This document shows positions 1-11,513 of a DNA stretch of 64,000 nucleotides, in pieces. Numbering within the stretch: position 1 is the first letter of the stretch; every line of letters begins with the position of its first letter. A program made the translations under genes and the position numbers. This DNA comes from Eucommia ulmoides. Taxonomy: Eukaryota; Streptophyta; Magnoliopsida; Garryales; Eucommiaceae. The stretch covers positions 36,556,501 through 36,620,500 of the forward strand of contig CM028328.1 of assembly GCA_016647705.1 (NCBI GenBank), written 5' to 3'. Below the pieces are notes generated by a model. That model was not told the DNA's origin, did no database searches, and saw only the letters and a list, made by a program, of their open reading frames with translations.

Positions 1-190
1 TATTTCTGTTTTGAGTGACTGTAAGGTTATGTCGTCATTATCGATTAGGACATCCAAATTTTCAATATTTAAAGCATTGTTTCCTAAGTTATTCATGAAT
101 AAAAATCTTTCTGTTTTTTGGTGTGAATCTTGTGAATTAGTAAAACATCATCGTGTTGTTCTTCAATCTCAACCATATAAAACATCAAAA

Positions 191-258
191 CCATTTATCA
201 TGATTCATAGTGATGTTTGGGGAACCATTTATCATGATTCATAGTGATGTTTGGGGAC
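191..258 (+). repeat. 34-bp tandem duplication inside integrase
   Basis: A 34-bp unit beginning CCATTTATCATGATTCATAG occurs at 191-224 and again at 225-258, matching almost perfectly. It encodes the IHSDVWG integrase motif twice and shifts the frame, since 34 is not a multiple of three. Confidence 0.93.
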
Positions 259-1307
259 CTTCTAAAGTACCACCCTTTTCTGGAAAACACTGGTTTGTTA
301 CTTTCATTGATGATCATACTAAAAAAAAATTGATGCTGAGATTGCGTTTAAATTTTTTTATAATATGGTTCAAACACAATTTCAAATTCAGATTAAAAAA
401 TTTTGAAGTGCTAATGGAAAGGAAATCTTTAACAATGTGTTAGGGAATTTTTTTGCCGAAAAAGGGATTGTTCACCAAAGTTCTTATAATAATACACTTC
501 AACAAAACGGGGTAGATGAAAGGAAAAATAGACATCTCCTTGAAGTTGCTAGAGCTATAAGTTTTAAAACTAACGTTCTTAAGTATCTTTGGGGAGATCA
601 GTTTTGACAGCTACTTATTTGATTAATAGGCTGCCTATGAGAATTTTAAACTTTAAAAGGCCAATACAGTTTTTCACCGAATGTTTTCCCACCATGCAGC
701 TAACAACAGATATTCCCTTAAAAAAATTTGGAAGTGTGGCCTTTGCTCATAACTATTTATCGTGACTCGTAGTAATGTTTGGGGTCCTTCTAGAGTACCA
801 ATCTTTTCTGGAAAACACTGATTTGTTACTTTCATTGATGATCATACTAGAATCACTTAGGTGTTCCTTTTAAAAGAAAAATCTGATGCTGAGATTGTGT
901 TTAAAAAATTTTATAATATGGTTCAAGCACAATTTCAAACTCAGATTAAAAAATTTCGAAGTGCTAATGGAAATGAATTTTTTAACAATGTGTTAGGGAA
1001 TTGTTTTGCCGAAAAAGGGATTGTTCACCAAAGTTCTTATAATAATACACCTCAACAAAACAGGGTAGCTAAAAGGAAAAATAGACATCTTCTTGAAGTT
1101 GCTAGAGCTATAAGTTTTAAAACTAAGGTTCCTAAAGTATCTTTGGGGAGATCAGTTTTGACAGCTACTTATTTGATTAATAGACTGCCTACGAGAATTT
1201 TGAACTTTAAAACGCCAATACAGTTTTTCACCAAATGTTTTCTCACCATGCGGCTAACAACAGATATTCCCTTAAAAAAAATTGAAAGTGTGGCCTTTGC
1301 TCATAAC
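225..1307 (+). repeat. tandem duplication of about 0.53 kb of the copia integrase core
   Basis: Copy 1 (about 225-753) and copy 2 (about 754-1307) both run from the HSDVWG region, through the VTFIDDHT motif, to the CTTTGCTCATAAC end. Copy 1 lacks roughly 27 bases present in copy 2 (after GATCATACTA), which removes part of the core. Many single-base differences separate the copies, so the duplication is old. The repeat boundary is imprecise by a few bases. Confidence 0.88.
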
Positions 1308-1974
1308 CATGATCCTAGACATTCTAAGCTTGATCCAAAGGCACATAAATGTATTTTTATAGGCTATCCTACAAATCAAAGAGGTTATAAATGTTTTGAT
1401 CCTATTTCCAAAAAAATGTTCGTGTATATGGCTATCACATTTTTTTAAGGACAATCCTACTACAACAATCCCCATCTTCATGGGGAGAGCAATAGTGAAG
1501 ATGATTTTTTAGATGGTTCAATTCTTGAGTTTGTTCATGATGATATTTCTCACAAACAGTTACCGAAAGAGAATGATATTGAAAATACAAAGTCTGGGGA
1601 AACAAATGAAATGGTATAAAGGTCTTGTATATTCAAGGGAGCATCCAGCGCAAAGAAAAAGAGGCATTATCCCACAGCACTACCAAGAATCTAATCAGAG
1701 GTTGGATCATGAAATTCATGATGACCCTTCAAATAATCCTCCAGGTAACTCCGAGTCAAATTCTTCTAGTCAGCTCGAACTTCCCATTGCTCTTAGGAAA
1801 GGTGTTAGGTCTTGTACAAAACATCATCTGTCAAATTTTGTATCTTACAAAAATATTTCATCTCCATATTGTGCCTTTATTTCACAAGTGTCTAGTGTGG
1901 TTATTCCTAATAATGTCCAGGAAGCTCTAAATGTTCCTGAGTAGAAAGAAGCGATTTTTGAAGAGATAAGAGCT

Positions 1975-2928
1975 TTGGAGAAGAATGTTACTTGGGAGAC
2001 AGTGGATTCGCCAGATGGGAAGACAGTTGTTGGCTGCAAATGGGTATTTACCGTGAAGTACAACTCAGATGGATCTTTAGAAAGATACAAGGCTCGTCTT
2101 GTAGCTAAAGGCTTCACTCAAACATATGGAGTAGACTACTCTGAGACCTTTTTTCCAGTGGTGAAGCTAAATACAGTTCGGGTACTCTTGTTTGTTGTTA
2201 CTAATCCTGATTGGCCTCTGAATCAGCTGGATGTGAAGAATGACTTTTTGAATGGAGACTTAGAGGAGGATGATATAGAGCCTCCAACTGGTTTTACTAA
2301 GAAGTTTGGAACCAAAGTATGTAAACTAAAGAAGTCTTTGTATGGTCTTAAACAGTCTCCCAGAGCTTGGTTCGAGAGATTTACAAAGTTTGTTAAGAGC
2401 CAAGGATATACACAAGGAAAATGTGATCATACTCTCTTCACAAAGAAATCCACCAAAGACAAAGTCTCGGTCTTAATTGTCTATGTGGATGATATAATTC
2501 TGACTGGAGATTATTTAGAAGAAATGAGCAGACTGAAGCAAAGCCTAGCCAAGGAATTTGAGATTATAGACTTGGGTCAGCTAAAGTATTTTCTTGGAAT
2601 GAAAGTGGCAAGGTCAAAAAAGGGCATTGTAATTTCGCAATGGAAGTACATTACAAATCCCGTGAAAGAACCTAGAATGAGTGGTTGCAAATCTTCTGAC
2701 ACTCCAATAGAAACTAATGCTAAACTTGGATATGTAAAAGATGGTGTTTCAGTAAACACAGGGAGATACCAAATAATGGTTGGAAGACTAATCTACTTGT
2801 CACATACACGTCCTGACATTGCTTTCGCTATGAGCATAGTAAGTCAATTTATGCATTCCTCATACGAAGAACATCTGGAAGCTATGTATCGAATTCTTCG
2901 TTACCTGAAAAGCACACCAAGAATATGA
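1975..2928 (+). pseudogene. copia reverse transcriptase domain, longest intact stretch
   Basis: This 317-residue open stretch is the RVT_2-type reverse transcriptase of the copia element. It would copy element RNA into cDNA. Visible landmarks are WETVDSPDG at the start, GCKWVF, YKARLVAKGFTQ, LDVKNDFLNG (usually LDVKNAFLNG, so one substitution), YGLKQSPRAWFERF, the YVDDIILTG active site near residue 170, and DLGQLKYFLGM. It ends at a TGA just after YLKST, where related elements continue to RNase H. The methionine at 1975 is only the first one after an upstream stop, not a true start; coding homology begins a few codons earlier. Confidence 0.93.
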
Positions 2929-3429
2929 CTCTTTTTCAAAAAAAAAAAATGAGAATAGAGGGATTGAGGTGTATACAGATGTTAATTGGGCAGGTTCGGT
3001 CACTGACAGAAAGTCAACATCGGGATACTATACGTTTCTATGGGGCAATTTAGTCCTTAGAGGAGCAAGAAACAGAGTGTTGTTGCTAGAAGCAGTACTA
3101 AGGCAAAATTCAGATCAATGGCGCAGGGAGTGTGCGAGATTCTTTGGCTAAAAAAGGTTCTGGAAGACCTTAAAAGACCAATAAGTCTTCCTATGAAGTA
3201 TTGTGACAACAAGGCAGCACTGCTCATAATCCGGTTCTATATGACAGGACGAAACATGTTGAGATTCACAAACACTTTATGAAAGAAAAGCGGGACGAAG
3301 GAATAATTTGTACTCTATTTGTACCCACCACATAACAAATTGCAGATGTTTTAACTAAGGGTTTGTTGAGACAGTCGTTCGAGCTTCAAGTGAGCAAGTT
3401 GGGCAAGATAGATATCTTTGCACTAGCTT

Positions 3430-3438
3430 GAGGGGGAG
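3430..3438 (+). other. polypurine tract of the copia element
   Basis: GAGGGGGAG directly precedes the putative 3' LTR and follows the RNase H tail. Copia elements prime plus-strand DNA synthesis from such a tract. Confidence 0.75.
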
Positions 3439-3652
3439 TATCGGTAAATTAGAGTTATATTTGGTTAGGATTTGATTGTTAGAAATTTGAATAAATTAGG
3501 AAAGTAGGGATTTGAATAAATTAGGAAAGTTGTTGAATGTGTGGGATTCTAGGGTTAGCAACCGTGTGTCCTTTTTCCTATTTAAAGTTGTATTACTCCC
3601 TTGCAATGGTATCAATCAATAATAGAATTTTTTCCTCCTTTCTTTCTATACA
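3439..3652 (+). repeat. 3' LTR of the copia remnant (putative, about 214 bp)
   Basis: It begins right after the polypurine tract (TATCGG, probably from an original TGTTGG) and ends ...TTCTATACA. Inside are a short direct duplication of GAATAAATTAGGAAAGT (3490-3528 region) and a 3' part with AATAATAGAATTTTTTCC typical of short copia LTRs. No 5' LTR is in the window to compare, so both ends are inferred. Confidence 0.6.
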
Positions 3653-4516
3653 TTGGATTTGTCTAAACCTTGTAGTTGTCTTGGACTTCGACTAACCAAA
3701 GGAAAGAAAATACACATGAATAAATGAAAAAATAATCACTTTGGAAGGATCTATGTTCTTAAACACTAGCAAAAAGAAGCTAAATTAATAGGAAGGCTTA
3801 TTCGGGTTGTGTATTTAATATAGTGAATCTAGTTATGAAGATGAGGATATTAAGCCTTGTAGGTGTCATGAACTTCCAATACCCATAGGAAGGAAAAAAA
3901 ATGAAAAGACACTCAATTCTAGAATATCCATGTTCTTAATCAATAAAGAGTAGTCAAGTTTATAGGATGGCTCATATGGTCATGTAATGAAGGTAGTGAA
4001 ACTAGTGATAAACATGAAGATGCTATGATTTGCATGGTTATTGTTTAAAAAATAAACTACACCAAAAAGTTTCCAAAAGTCAATTTCAAACTTGTTGACA
4101 TATTATGAAAGAACAATAAAAGAAAAGAAAAGGAGGAAGAAGTGTTATATTAAACCATAATACAGCGTAATGCTATGAAAAAATGAGTTCAACGTTGGCC
4201 GAAGAAAATTTTAACATGACTGGCGAAGGATCAACCTTGAAAATTCAATTGAACCCAACTAACAAAGTGAGCAGGACTCAACATCTGCATTTAAAACATG
4301 ATTTTCAAGAACTAAATGAAAGACAGATGCAAATTGTAAAAACTCTTCCAATATCAGGATGAACAAAAAACATATTTGATTACAAAATAAAATATGAGCT
4401 AAGAGCCTCATATTCAATTAGCAGGTTTCTATAATGATACTGGATCAGTGTCATGGCCAAGATTTGGAGCTCACATCCTTACAAGTGAATCGACAAGTAA
4501 AAGCTGAAGATCTTAC
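3653..4516 (-). other. rest of CIPK24-like intron 3 (no further exon seen)
   Basis: Between the copia LTR and exon 3 there is AT-rich DNA. I searched the minus strand for the next kinase motifs (HRDLKPEN, DFGLSA, the activation loop) and found none. Exon 4 onward must therefore lie beyond the left edge, or be lost. The intron donor GTAAG is at 4512-4516. Confidence 0.6.
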
Positions 4517-4588
4517 AATTTTATCAAATAGCTCTCCTCCGGTGACAAACTCTAGAACAATATATATCTTAGCCCGGCTAGCCAATAC
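4517..4588 (-). CDS. CIPK24: CIPK24/SOS2-like kinase, exon 3 (72 bp)
   Basis: Minus-strand exon bounded by an acceptor ending ATTTAG (4594-4589) and a donor GTAAG (4516-4512). It encodes 24 residues, VLASRAKIYIVLEFVTGGE then LFDKI, continuing the kinase N-lobe into the hinge: LEF is the hinge and GGELFDKI starts the C-lobe. Phase is 0 at both ends. The wording is closer to SOS2 (IYIVLEFVTGGELFD) than to CIPK8 (IYIILEYITGGELFD). Intron 2 (4589-4719) is only 131 bp, in contrast with intron 1. Confidence 0.92.
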
Positions 4589-4719
4589 CTAAATATGAAG
4601 AAAGCATAGATGAAAAAAAAAAAAAAAAAAAAGGATTTTCAGTAATGAAACAACTCGCAACTAGTACCATCATATAAGAGTATTATGACATTAAAAAAAA
4701 ATAAAAAAAATGGGTATAC

Positions 4720-4782
4720 CTCGTACAGCCTAACGATGTAAGGATGCCTGACAATCTTCATAATAGAAATCTCTCTTTTTAT
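4720..4782 (-). CDS. CIPK24: CIPK24/SOS2-like kinase, exon 2 (63 bp)
   Basis: Minus-strand exon between an acceptor ending TTCTAG (4788-4783) and a donor GTATAC (4719-4714). The 21 codons read IKREISIMKIVRHPYIVRLY then E. This is helix alpha-C, with its conserved glutamate (residue 59 of the joined protein), plus strand beta-4. IMKIVRHP matches SOS2-type kinases. Both junctions are phase 0, so exons 1, 2 and 3 join in frame. Confidence 0.93.
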
Positions 4783-6043
4783 CTAGAATCAAGTAAATGA
4801 TTCACAAATTAACTTATACAAGTCTTGAGAATAATGAAGTACATTTAGAAGCATCATACCCGTAATATAGAATTTCATAATTACTTGCAAATTAAATTTG
4901 AAAGTACATTATTTAAAAAAAAAATAGTATCACCAGTAAGCTAACATTTGTAGATCAAATGTCCTAGACTCTGGTTAACCTCTTCTGCTAGTATATAGAA
5001 AAATTGGACCATGAATCTCGTATTAATTGCCAATGCATGAAGAATAGAGGCTAGACCCATGGACTCCATCTCCAATGTCAGCTTGGTGGGAACTCTATAT
5101 CAATGCTCAATGGGCAAGAAATTCATAAGCACTGAATGAGACCATTTGATCAGAGTATAGATTTTTTTACGAGGCGAAACATTTGGGGCAATTAAATTTT
5201 CATTAATTGATAACATGGACAGCACTGTGAACACAATAAAGGGCTCAATCAACGACACAGCACTACCTCAGCTTTTAACCAGGCCAGAGAAGTTGCAGAT
5301 TTTGCTCCCAGGAGCACTCTTGACGCAAGAGTTGGTGGAAAAGCGGTTGACAAAGTAACTGCCATTTTTTGTCGAGTTCAGAGAAAGGATTGAACCCACA
5401 ACATGGTCCGTCCACAACCCCCACCCCCACCCCAACGATCAACCAAATGGCTCTACTTACCTGATCAACAATAGTAGCCTAATTGATTTCAACCAAAGGG
5501 ATCCCTAGTTAATTTTGATCATAACACCTCACTTCAAATGTTGATTGAGCTTATACACTTTTCTAGTATATTCATCTTAAGATATTTTACAGAAACACAA
5601 ATGACCTTAGAAGGATAAAAGTGAAGATCAAGATGTAGGTTTTCTTTTGTAGGTAAAATATGTGCTTAGGTAAAATAAGGAAACACACTATCTCATAGTA
5701 TTTAATGGCTCAATAGGTTGGATTACACTAATTAAGCACCCAAAAAAATTAGAACACTTTCACCCTTGTTCCAGCTTAAAATTTGTACAAGTATCACAAT
5801 GGTACTTTGGTTATTTATAAAAATGTTTCCAATTTCTTGAAAATCAAACCAAGACTACTTCTACACTTGTAATGTGAAAAAAAGTTTGAAAATTGGTTTA
5901 GTTGAATGAAAACCCATTCCATTAATCAAAAAGTTCAAATAAATAAATAAATAAAAAGAGAGCAAACTATTTTCTAATGAAATTAGTCAACTTCACTTTA
6001 GTAAACTAATCCTATCACAGAAACTTTCGCTAAGACGGCAGAC
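4783..6043. other. intron DNA without recognised features
   Basis: AT-rich sequence in intron 1 next to exon 2. I see no coding motif and no clear repeat structure. Confidence 0.5.
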
Positions 6044-6046
6044 TTA

Positions 6047-6290
6047 GGCCCCGTTTGTTTAATGTTTCTACTCCCAAATTCTTGTTCCCATTCCATGAAT
6101 TTTGAAATTTAAGAACAAAAACATGCTTGGTTAATATGTTTTGGTTCCCAAATATTCTCAAAACTTTGACATTAATCCCAAAATTCTTGGGATTTTGAGA
6201 AACAACAAAGGTTGTTTCCATACCTTCCCCACTTATTCTCACTTAAAAGGAAAAGGTCGGTATTTTCAAAATTCTTAATGAGCTCCCCCC
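6047..6290 (+). mobile_element. truncated TIR (PIF/Harbinger-like) element, left end
   Basis: TTA (6044-6046) is followed by GGCCCCGTTTGTTTAATGTT, matching the terminal repeat of the complete elements at 13492 and 17341. CCCATTCCATG subterminal sequence follows. No matching right end is seen, so this is a partial copy; the right limit is approximate. Confidence 0.6.
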
Positions 6291-6980
6291 TTCAAACCTT
6301 GTTCGCCTCAAATACAAGAGAAGTGATTTTATTTTATTTTCTTCAATTTAGGCCAAAAGAAACAAAATAAAATACTTTCCTAAGCTATCATAGGATCATT
6401 ATAAGATAATGGTTTGGTGATTTAAGTTTGATTTGACCCTTAAAACCCAAATAGCTTCCGATACTGGAAATTGGGTGAAAAATACAGAAAAATAAGAGAA
6501 TCAGGGTAATTCAGTTGACTGAACCCCCACTTCAGTCGATCGATCTCTCAAATAAATAAGTAAAAGCCCCTGGTTCTTTCGGTTGACTGAACCCATCGAA
6601 GTCAGTCGACCGAACTGCGCAGATTAAAATTCCCTCGCAAGTATAAATGGGACCCTAAGTGAATTTTCCCTCACACTTTTCATATTCCCTCAAGGCTCTC
6701 TATTTCCCAAGCACGAAAAACCCACAGCTTTATTCCCATTGGTCGAATTTGGGTGTTCCTTGTGAATATCTAGGGTTCTTTCTCACCATTGTGCTCTGTT
6801 CTTCAACACTCCCTAATCTGTGCTCCAAAGCTAAATTTTGGTAAGCCCTTTCATCTCTCTTAAGTTGCTCCGTCTTAGATCGTGCTCTAAGTCTAGTCTC
6901 TTGATATTATCACTTAGTTCACTCATAAGCACTTGCCCTAGGCTGCTCTTCCTGGTACTCTCTCTCCACTCTAAGCAAAG
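6291..6980 (+). other. leader of the env-like remnant with GTCGACC-type motifs
   Basis: This stretch holds TTGACTGAACCC and CAGTCGACCGAACTG motifs (about 6509-6620), then a pyrimidine-rich leader (6660-6980). Similar motif clusters recur in LTR-like repeats elsewhere in the window. No gene is recognised. Confidence 0.4.
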
Positions 6981-8300
6981 TTGATTCTAAAATCACTTGC
7001 CAAGAAAATAGGCGGTCATAAACGAAAGAGAAGTAAGTCCAACCACGAAAAAAGATCCAGTAGTCAACCACCTTTCAATCCCACTCTTTTCACGTCCCAA
7101 GAAGACCAAAATAAATACTTGAATGATATCTCAAGGCAGAGTGCAGTTCCTATCCGACCAGAAAATTTTGTGCCTTTTGCTAAGCATGTTATTGACATTC
7201 TCACCATTCTCCAAAATCTTCAGTGGAAAAAGCTTGTTCAAATCCGTGACTCTCAGTACACTAATTGCGTCAAAATGTTTTACACAAACCTTCATATGAC
7301 TAACACCAGCTATGTCTCTTATGTCCATGGAAAAGAAATAGCTCTTACTAGAACCACCTAGCAGCAATCCTCAAGGTTCCCCGTGGGGACTTCTCTCCCA
7401 ACAAAATCCTATATGGCTTAGCCATTATTCGAATTATTCTCACATGGCCATGCTTGAAGCTCTTTACAGCATGTCTCACGTCGTAGGAAATTTGTCTATT
7501 GTCCACCGATTACTCCTATCCGTCATAGGCGACACCATAGTCCCTAGAGGAGAAAGCTATGCTCCTCTCACTCACTTTGACATATATCTACTTCATTGCT
7601 TGATAAACAATGCCGAAGTTGATCTTCCATCACTCATGTTCGACACCACGGCACATCAGTTTGTATCAGTTTGGGTATCCGGTGGAATTCTTCCATATGG
7701 GAATGTTCTTACCCCTGTTTTCTGACACTTCAAGGCTCCCATATCCTTAGAGAACAAATCCACTGTAGTCATTGACCTCGACGAAATTTCCTTCCGTTCC
7801 GTGTCTCTCAAGGACAGTGGATCAAGAATGGAGCTTCAGAAGCAGGTTCCTCTTCCCAATTCGGGAAAGGAAAGAACAAGGACGTTAAGGGTGAACCATC
7901 AAGTGAGATGGATTAAGAAGAAGATGATGATGAAGGTGATAAAGATAAAGAAGGTGAACCGGCTCATCATTTAAGTCTTCGAGCTTACATGACACAACGG
8001 TTCGACAAGATGGATACCAAGATGATTGGCATGGATGGTCGAATTGGAGGCATCGAGGGTAGGGTTGACGTGGTCACCTAAGACATGGAAGCGTTGGCAA
8101 CATAGTTCTTATCAAATGCACAACATATGAATACATGTTTTGACAATGTGCTTGCATCTGTAGGAGAGTTGTCAGGATATCTGCAATCTTACCTCTCATT
8201 CCAGCATTTGCCACCAAATCAATAGCTTTGTTAAGTTGTTCCAGAAAAATTTGATGTATTCGAAACTGGACATGATGGTCCATAATAATTCATATAGTGG
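6981..8300 (+). pseudogene. retrotransposon env-like / putative plant transposon protein remnant
   Basis: Frame-shifted remains of the plant retroelement protein found after pol in SIRE-type copia elements and in PF20167-like families. Piece 1 (6981-7361) starts with a basic stretch (GGHKRKRSKSNHEKR) and reads VKMFYTNLHMTN and YVHGKEIALTRT. A shifted frame then gives PRGDFSPNKILYG. Piece 2 (7444-7725) reads SMSHVVGNLSIVHRLLLSVI and ILPYGNVLTPVF, then in continuation VIDLDEISF. A further frame gives the coiled-coil-like MTQRFDKMDTKMIGMDGRI (about 7985-8060). The function of the intact protein is unknown; it is not a plant metabolic gene. At least two frameshifts and several stops make it dead. 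Confidence 0.7.
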
Positions 8301-8718
8301 GAACACTCAGCCTTGGGTTATAATTAATCTTGTATGGATATTATCTTGATACCTTCTTATTTATGCATGGTCACATCTCTTGATATATATACTTGTGTGA
8401 TATCTGAGTTTTTATGACGATCTTAAAAAGGGTTACCTTTTTAAGATATGGCTGCACGATTATCATGCTTATCAAATAATACATCTTATCTACATGCCAA
8501 AAATATCGTTTTCAAAAACCCCTCCACTTTTAGAGATGACAAAGGGGGAGAAAGAGATGATTTGATATTTTAGATAAGCATGTAATCTTATTATGGATAA
8601 AAAAAATCCCTTCTATAAGCTAAATTATTGAAACACCGTTCCCATAATAAGGGGGCATTGTTTATCCATTTGTTGGAAAAAAAACATCAAATGATTTGTC
8701 ATCATCAAAATGGAGAGA
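8301..8718 (+). other. 3' untranslated part of the SIRE-like element
   Basis: AT-rich DNA after the env-like remnant. AAAGGGGGAG at 8541-8550 is a polypurine-like tract of the sort seen upstream of SIRE-type LTRs. A second such region (CATCATCAAAATGGAGAGA) abuts the LTR start at about 8719. No ORF is recognised. Confidence 0.5.
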
Positions 8719-10960
8719 GTGCTAATCCCAAGGGTCTAAACCCCGAATTGAGTAATTTTGATGATAACGAAACATTTATGCTTTAGGGAATCTAATGTGG
8801 TTGTTGAGTGTAAGAAACAGGATAAGCAGGAAGAACGAGATCCAGAATGAGAAGAACCACCCTACAAGGAAGATAATCGAGAAGCCAAAGGAATGTTCGT
8901 GATGAAGCAGCTGGAGAAAATAAAGAAAAGAAAATTAAAGAACCCATTTGTATATTAAAACATCAAGGTAAACAACTTCCTGTGCTCCATTTTATACCCT
9001 GACTCAACTAGGAAGCATATACACACATTGCATCCCAAAGTGGCATTTTTAGTGTGAAATATAGTACTTTAATAGTATGAAATATGCTCAAAATGGTCGT
9101 ATAAAGATAAAGGGTCAAATTTGTCTAGAATTGAACTAAGGAAATCAATGAAAATGAAAATCGACAAAGTTCAGTCGTCTAAACCCTTGAGTCTAGTCAA
9201 TCAAACTCAATAGAGAATCGAAGAATTTCAACTCTGCTTAATCCGTTTGATTGATTCTCCAATCCGGTCAACCGAATGGACCAAGAGATTGGGATAATAG
9301 AACTCAAAAACGTTCAATCAACCAAATAAGCCATTCGGTCAACCAATTAGACCAGGGACTCTTAGGCCTCATTTGGTTAGTGTTCCCATCTCATCCCATC
9401 CCATCCCAAAATTTTGGGATTGATTCCTACATTCCTTAAGGAAGTGAGAATCCAAAAAAACTTGATTTTTTTTCATCTCATCTCATTCCATCCCACTTAA
9501 GGGACACACTCGGACCGGTATCAACACAAATATTAGTGAAAGAATTCATTCCCACTTCTTCCCAAGCCATCGCGATCCTTTTCCTCCTCTTCGTGCGTCT
9601 TCTTCATTCGCCATTCTCTCTTCTCCATAGCCATAGTCGTCTCCACCGCCATTGTTGTCGTCTTCTCCTCGCTGTAGCCATCGTCGTCTATGTAAGTTCA
9701 TTCCTTCTTCATTCGCTTCGCCATCAGTGCTCTCTTTCTCCATCACCAGCCTCGTTGTCGTCTCCAGCAAGTGTCGTCTTCTCTCTCATCGTCGTTGTGT
9801 AAGTTCTCCCTCTCCCCCCCCCCCCCATCTCTCTCTCTCTCGCCATCACTATGTATGTCCGAAATCCCGTAAACTCGGGTTTCCATCGCCCGACGAGCAG
9901 TGGCTCTCCATCTTTCTCTCTTCTCTCCATCATCGACGAGCAGAAGCAGGTAAGAGCTCTCTCTCTCACTCTCCTCTGTTTCATTCCGATTTCAGAAATC
10001 GGAATTAGGGTTCGATTTCGCTCCTTTGACTTCTCTCCTCTCTCCATCTCCGACGAGTAGGTATGGGTTGTCCAATTAGGGGCTCGATTTCTTGGGTCTT
10101 TCAATATAGATCAAGACGGTCAGCTACGGGTTATTGATTTCGAGTTCGATTTCTAGATTTTGGGTTCGATTTATCAGAATTAGGGTTTGATTTCTTGACT
10201 TAGAGACTTAGAGTTTGATTCTCAGAATTAGGGTTTGACTTCTTGATTTAGGGTTCAATTTCTCAAAATTAGGGTTTGATTTATTGATTTAGTGTTCGAT
10301 TTCTCAAAATTAGGGTTCGATTTCTCGGAATTAGGATTCGATTTCTTGGTAAGTAGGCATTTCCATTATTAGTGTATAATCTCTCCAACCTTCTGATTCT
10401 ATTGATTCGCGTTGCCTATGTTCGAATCAAAATACCATGAGGGACTGAGTGTAAGTTCGTTTGCTGCAATTTTAAAAGCTCTTCAGAGTAATTTATGCAC
10501 TGCTCCGTCTCTCTTTTTCTCTATCAGTTGATTTTCTTCTCCTCTGTTCATTTGCTTCAAATTTGCGTCTTGGCTAGTGCTGAATTTTGTTGTTGCGTTG
10601 ATGCGTTGTTGTTCATTTGCTTCAAATCTAAGTCTTGATTCAACAAAGGTCAGATCTGTTCATCTGCTTCTGTTTCAATTGGTTTCATTCGCTTCTGTTT
10701 CAATTGGTTTCTGTTCATCAGCATGAGCTTCATTTTTGGTTTCATTTGCTTCTGTTTCAATTTGCTTCTAGTTTCTTCCTCCTCTGCCTTTGTAATTCCG
10801 TATTTTACCTCCTCTACCCCTCTGTTTGAGTTATTAGTCTTCTGGTTGTAATTCTGGCCAAAGGAACTTCGGTTTGAAATGCTTTTTTAAGTTTTGAAAT
10901 TGTTCTAATTGACTGAGAATTGACGAGCAAATGATGAACTAGTTTGTGTTTTCATCTTAA

Positions 10961-11164
10961 TGGATTCCTGCACCGAATGCATCTCCTCATATTTCAGTGA
11001 TGCCTTTCCTTGAAAGAGATAGAGGCAGGCCTGTTCCTAAGGTGGGCTTGAAGGAGGAGTACTCAAGGGTCTTATTCTCTTACTACACAGAGAAGACAAG
11101 GTCTGATTCTCTTACTAGTTCACCTGTTGCGGCCAATTTATCAACATTCTCCTTTAGAGAATGA
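10961..11164 (+). pseudogene. exon-like open stretch of unknown origin inside the TIR element
   Basis: A 67-codon open stretch reads WIPAPNASPHISVMPFLERD and then RGRPVPKVGLKEEYSRVLFS, YYTEKTR, ending at a stop. TTTCAG at about 10995-11000 could be a splice acceptor, leaving MPFLERDRGRPVPKV... as an exon. The balanced composition looks like real protein-coding DNA, unlike its AT-rich surroundings. I do not recognise the family. It may be a host-gene fragment captured by the element. Its 3' end overlaps the start of the antisense gag remnant. Confidence 0.35.
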
Positions 11165-11513
11165 AGATATTCTTCCATGGATATTTCTTTTACATCATTA
11201 CCATCTTACTTTGGTGTTGACAAAGCTTTACATATCTCAAGAGCGTGTTTATGTTCCACCAAATTAGATAGTACCTGTGGACGAGTGTTACAGTAAAACA
11301 GCTCATCAGGAGACAATCAATGGCATTCCATTGTGCTGCTGCTATGGTAGATGATGAAATTGTGGTAGCATCAGTACATAAGGACAATGATTCCTTACGT
11401 GGGCAAGGTATTGATCCATCTACATATCCAAGAACTTGATTTGCCTTTAAGGCATTGCCCATTATTTTGTTCCATAACATGTAGTTTTCTTGATCAAGTT
11501 TTATTGTTACCAA
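11065..11513 (-). pseudogene. copia gag (UBN2-like) fragment
   Basis: Minus-strand ORF from 11513 reads MVTIKLDQENYMLWNKIMGN then ALKANQVLGYVDGSIPCP, the N-terminal hallmark of copia gag. A downstream segment in another frame (about 11178-11095) reads EEYLHSLKENVDKLAATGEL then VRESDLVF, the later gag motif. The middle is degraded. It lies wholly within the 3.1 kb TIR element, so it was either captured or inserted there. Confidence 0.75.

Larger units (their letters stand above)
1..3438 (+). pseudogene. Ty1/copia retrotransposon remnant (integrase, RT, RNase H)
   Basis: Decayed copia polyprotein entering from the left edge, so gag and protease are outside the window. Order is gag-pre-integrase/integrase core (about 90-1440), integrase C-terminal linker (about 1510-1940), reverse transcriptase (1975-2928) and RNase H (2969-about 3400). 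This integrase-before-RT order defines copia. The RT is best preserved: it starts near WETV, contains KARLVAKGFTQ, SLYGLKQSPRAW and the catalytic YVDDI box, and ends ...YLKST before a stop at 2926. RNase H has a frameshift after 3151, then reads KHVEIHKHF and a typical IADVLTKGL-like tail near 3340. In-frame stops and frameshifts mean no full protein can be made. It probably sits in a downstream intron of the CIPK24-like gene. Confidence 0.93.

Noticed and set aside
3653..4516. Further kinase exons left of exon 3
   Set aside because: No HRDLK, DFG or activation-loop motif on the minus strand in this interval.
10130..10350. Possible interstitial telomere repeat (TTAGGGTTT-like units)
   Set aside because: Units are 26-40 bp and degenerate, with GATTTC spacers, not perfect TTTAGGG heptamers.
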